Source of the DNA: CAWJKP01 sp963843465
GTDB lineage: Bacteria; Planctomycetota; Planctomycetia; Pirellulales; Thermoguttaceae
DNA: 64,000 bases
NCBI GenBank assembly: GCA_963843465.1
Contig: CAWJKP010000001.1
Location: 1,302,001 to 1,366,000, forward strand
Direction of reading: 5' to 3'
The notes under the pieces were generated by a model that was not told the origin of the DNA, searched no databases, and saw only the letters and a list, made by a program, of their open reading frames with translations. Each line of letters starts with the position of its first letter. Positions within the stretch are counted from its first letter, which is position 1. Below are positions 61,460 to 64,000 of the stretch, one piece after another. The position numbers and the translations under genes are program-made.

Positions 61460-64000
61460 GTTGTCCCCATGTGCATGGGGGTGAACCGATGGCTGGAGAC
61501 TGGATTCCCTTCGACCATGATGTTGTCCCCATGTGCATGGGGGTGAACCGGCGAGCGGCGATGGGAAGAATTGCTGCGTTGCGTTGTCCCCATGTGCATG
61601 GGGGTGAACCGGCTGCGTTGCGGTTGTCGGACGGGAGAAATCCCGTTGTCCCCATGTGCATGGGGGTGAACCGAGTACGATGCAGGGCAAATGACCCCCA
61701 AGACGGTCGTTGTCCCCATGTGCATGGGGGTGAACCGGCGACACGCAGGAGTTCTTTGGCGGATTTGCCAGTTGTCCCCATGTGCATGGGGGTGAACCGT
61801 TCTGCTGTCAGTAACGAGAGCGTTGCCTTCAGTTGTCCCCATGTGCATGGGGGTGAACCGCGAAGCACAGTCCGACACGGCCATCGTGCAAATGGTTGTC
61901 CCCATGTGCATGGGGGTGAACCGCAGAGTCAGCGGGGCACACAAGAACCTGAGGGGTTGTCCCCATGTGCATGGGGGTGAACCGCCGTTGTGGTGGAAGC
62001 CACGCTGGAAGAATGTCGTTGTCCCCATGTGCATGGGGGTGAACCGGGCTGGGACTGGAGCATCTTCGTGGACGCCGAGTTGTCCCCATGTGCATGGGGG
62101 TGAACCTCCGTCCCCCCGCTGCGCTTCTGACAGCCTCTCGTTGTCCCCATGTGCATGGGGGTGAACCGGCCGCGGAGTTCTGCCGCGTGCGAATGGAGGC
62201 GTTGTCCCCATGTGCATGGGGGTGAACCGTCCCACCTGATAATCCTGGAGAGAAACAGCTTCGTTGTCCCCATGTGCATGGGGGTGAACCTTGTTCTCCA
62301 AGTTCGCCAAGGTCGTCTCTTGTGTTGTCCCCATGTGCATGGGGGTGAACCGGTCGGCCGGACGCTGGGCGAGTACGAGGTGGACGTTGTCCCCATGTGC
62401 ATGGGGGTGAACCAGGACCCCAAGAAACGCGGCAAGGCCAGCAGCAGGTTGTCCCCATGTGCATGGGGGTGAACCGAGCAAGCTGCCCGCCGTCAAGGGC
62501 CTTATGGGAAGTTGTCCCCATGTGCATGGGGGTGAACCGTTTTCCCTGCCCGCCGTGGCGACAATTTGCAAGTTGTCCCCATGTGCATGGGGGTGAACCA
62601 GCCGCCGCCGCGCGGGCCTTGGACCGGGCCATCGTTGTCCCCATGTGCATGGGGGTGAACCTCCGTCCCCCCGCTGCGCTTCTGACAGCCTCTCGTTGTC
62701 CCCATGTGCATGGGGGTGAACCGGCAGCGTGCGACCTCGGGCCGACACCCGATCGTTGTCCCCATGTGCATGGGGGTGAACCGCACCACCGGCAGCCGGA
62801 CCAGCCACCGGCGGGGGTTGTCCCCATGTGCATGGGGGTGAACCGACTTGGAGGGAGAGGACAGCCGCAAGATGATTGTTGTCCCCATGTGCATGGGGGT
62901 GAACCGCCGTCCGGCAAGCCTCGCAAGACCGCTGCTCCGTTGTCCCCATGTGCATGGGGGTGAACCGTGGACGGCGCAGGTAGGCAGAATCGTCACCACG
63001 TTGTCCCCATGTGCATGGGGGTGAACCTATTGTTCTCATTGCGGGCAGTATCCCGCTAGTGTTGTCCCCATGTGCATGGGGGTGAACCGGCCAGGCGGCA
63101 AAGGATGCGGCGAAGGCGGCCGTTGTCCCCATGTGCATGGGGGTGAACCGGCGATAATAATACTGTGCTCTGATACGTTGCGGTTGTCCCCATGTGCATG
63201 GGGGTGAACCGACGCAAGCCTCCACGCCGACCACTGAGGTCGAGTTGTCCCCATGTGCATGGGGGTGAACCGTTCTCAAATTATTTCCGGTTTTTGCGAT
63301 TTGTGTTGTCCCCATGTGCATGGGGGTGAACCGATCGACCTGGTGCCCGGCCCCGAAGATCCGGCCGTTGTCCCCATGTGCATGGGGGTGAACCGGAACG
63401 CAGCCTGTCCCAGGTGGACCGCATGTTCGTTGTCCCCATGTGCATGGGGGTGAACCGTCAGCGTACCGGCGGATTGGCTCAGGCCGTAAAGTTGTCCCCA
63501 TGTGCATGGGGGTGAACCGGATCAATCACCACCCGCAACGGCCAGGATTGCGTTGTCCCCATGTGCATGGGGGTGAACCGATGTGCAACAGAAATTGACC
63601 GATAGTATAAAAGTTGTCCCCATGTGCATGGGGGTGAACCGGTTGCGGATTGTGCGGAAGTCCGCGCCTATAAGTTGTCCCCATGTGCATGGGGGTGAAC
63701 CGGTTTGACCTTGGGCACTACTGCAACTGCTTTGGTTGTCCCCATGTGCATGGGGGTGAACCGTTGCCGGACTCGATCGGCGGCGGGCTGTACCGTTGTC
63801 CCCATGTGCATGGGGGTGAACCGCGGCCGGCCTGGGTGATCGTGGAGAACGTCGGCGTTGTCCCCATGTGCATGGGGGTGAACCGCCAAACGCAAGGGCT
63901 ATCAGGTGGCGGAAACCGTTGTCCCCATGTGCATGGGGGTGAACCGAGAGACCGCAAGGGAAGACCCTTGACAATCTCGTTGTCCCCATGTGCATGGGGG
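61460..64000 (+). CRISPR. Type I-E CRISPR array, at least 42 repeats, continues past the window
   Basis: Repeat of 29 bases, starting GTTGTCCCCATGTGCATGGG and ending GGTGAACCG, with stem CCCCATG/CATGGGG. Period 60-64, spacers mostly 32-33. 41 complete repeats and one cut off at 63979. The last base is G in most but T or A in six (starts 62079, 62324, 62386, 62572, 62634, 63000). The unit at 62079-62139 (repeat plus spacer TCCGTCCCCCCGCTGCG...) is repeated at 62634-62694. No decay at either visible end, so this may be a live or recently live array whose effector genes lie outside. Confidence 0.98.

Noticed and set aside
59231..61744. Very long minus-strand open frame (837 residues) through the II-C array
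   Set aside because: It is a translation of CRISPR repeats and the antisense of cas1e; repeat period and spacer content explain it.
60997..63525. Long minus-strand open frame through the I-E array
   Set aside because: Repeated GSPPCTWGQ/FTPMHMGTT-like peptides are the repeat read in three frames, not a repeat protein.
1..64000. tRNA or rRNA genes
   Set aside because: None recognised by eye in the intergenic regions; a covariance search was not possible.

Overview
The window looks like a chromosomal segment of a GC-rich, cytochrome-rich bacterium, most likely a planctomycete or a close PVC relative. This is inferred from the rhamnose-mutarotase/URO-D carbohydrate cluster, the GyrB with a long insert after TOPRIM, the many dispersed palindromic repeats and the multiheme cytochrome style; no 16S rRNA or tRNA gene was seen.

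Layout. (1) 1-7.8 kb: carbohydrate genes (SSS symporter, L-rhamnose mutarotase-like protein, URO-D family protein, secreted alpha-galactosidase-like enzyme, a second secreted glycosidase-like protein) with a small transposase scar. (2) 8.0-18.2 kb: a tight plus-strand operon for hydrogen, flavin and heterodisulfide-type electron transfer: soluble HdrD-like Fe-S protein, fused ETF beta-alpha, membrane NarI-HdrD-like ETF:quinone-oxidoreductase-like protein, HdrA, MvhD, MvhG, MvhA. (3) 18.2-28.9 kb, minus strand: octaheme cytochrome, a carboxypeptidase-regulatory-like membrane protein, ccmD-C-B-A-F-E (System I haem attachment) and a Rieske/cytochrome b/multiheme c complex. (4) 29.2-38.2 kb: further tetra- to 14-heme cytochromes, one joined to a cytochrome b-like membrane domain, one NapC-like, and an outer-membrane beta-barrel next to a lipoprotein multiheme cytochrome (a porin-cytochrome pair). 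(5) 38.6-43.9 kb: hemA and the System II haem-attachment pair ResB/CcsA. (6) 43.9-52.4 kb: SIS protein, cysteine desulfurase, then dnaA-dnaN-dciA-gyrB, the classic origin neighbourhood. (7) 52.8-64 kb: a pair of HTH/Cys4 proteins, a CRISPR-like mini-array with hairpin spacers, two tandem tracrRNA loci, a complete type II-C locus (cas9-cas1-cas2-array of 16 repeats), then a remnant type I-E adaptation module (5'-truncated cas1e, cas2e) and a 42-repeat I-E array that runs off the window.

How it fits together. H2 (MvhADG) and ETF-bound electrons could be exchanged through HdrA with the quinone pool via the membrane HdrD-like protein. The Rieske/b complex and NapC-like cytochrome would pass quinol electrons to periplasmic multiheme cytochromes, and the porin-cytochrome pair could take them across the outer membrane. 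hemA, two haem-attachment systems and about 56 CxxCH motifs in 20 kb fit this heavy haem demand.

Most notable: two divergent, separately terminated tracrRNA genes in tandem ahead of cas9, both antisense to any long cas9 leader. Quality warning: at least 12 genes-worth of single-base frameshifts, mostly at homopolymer runs and hitting even dnaA and hemA, indicate assembly indels rather than decay.
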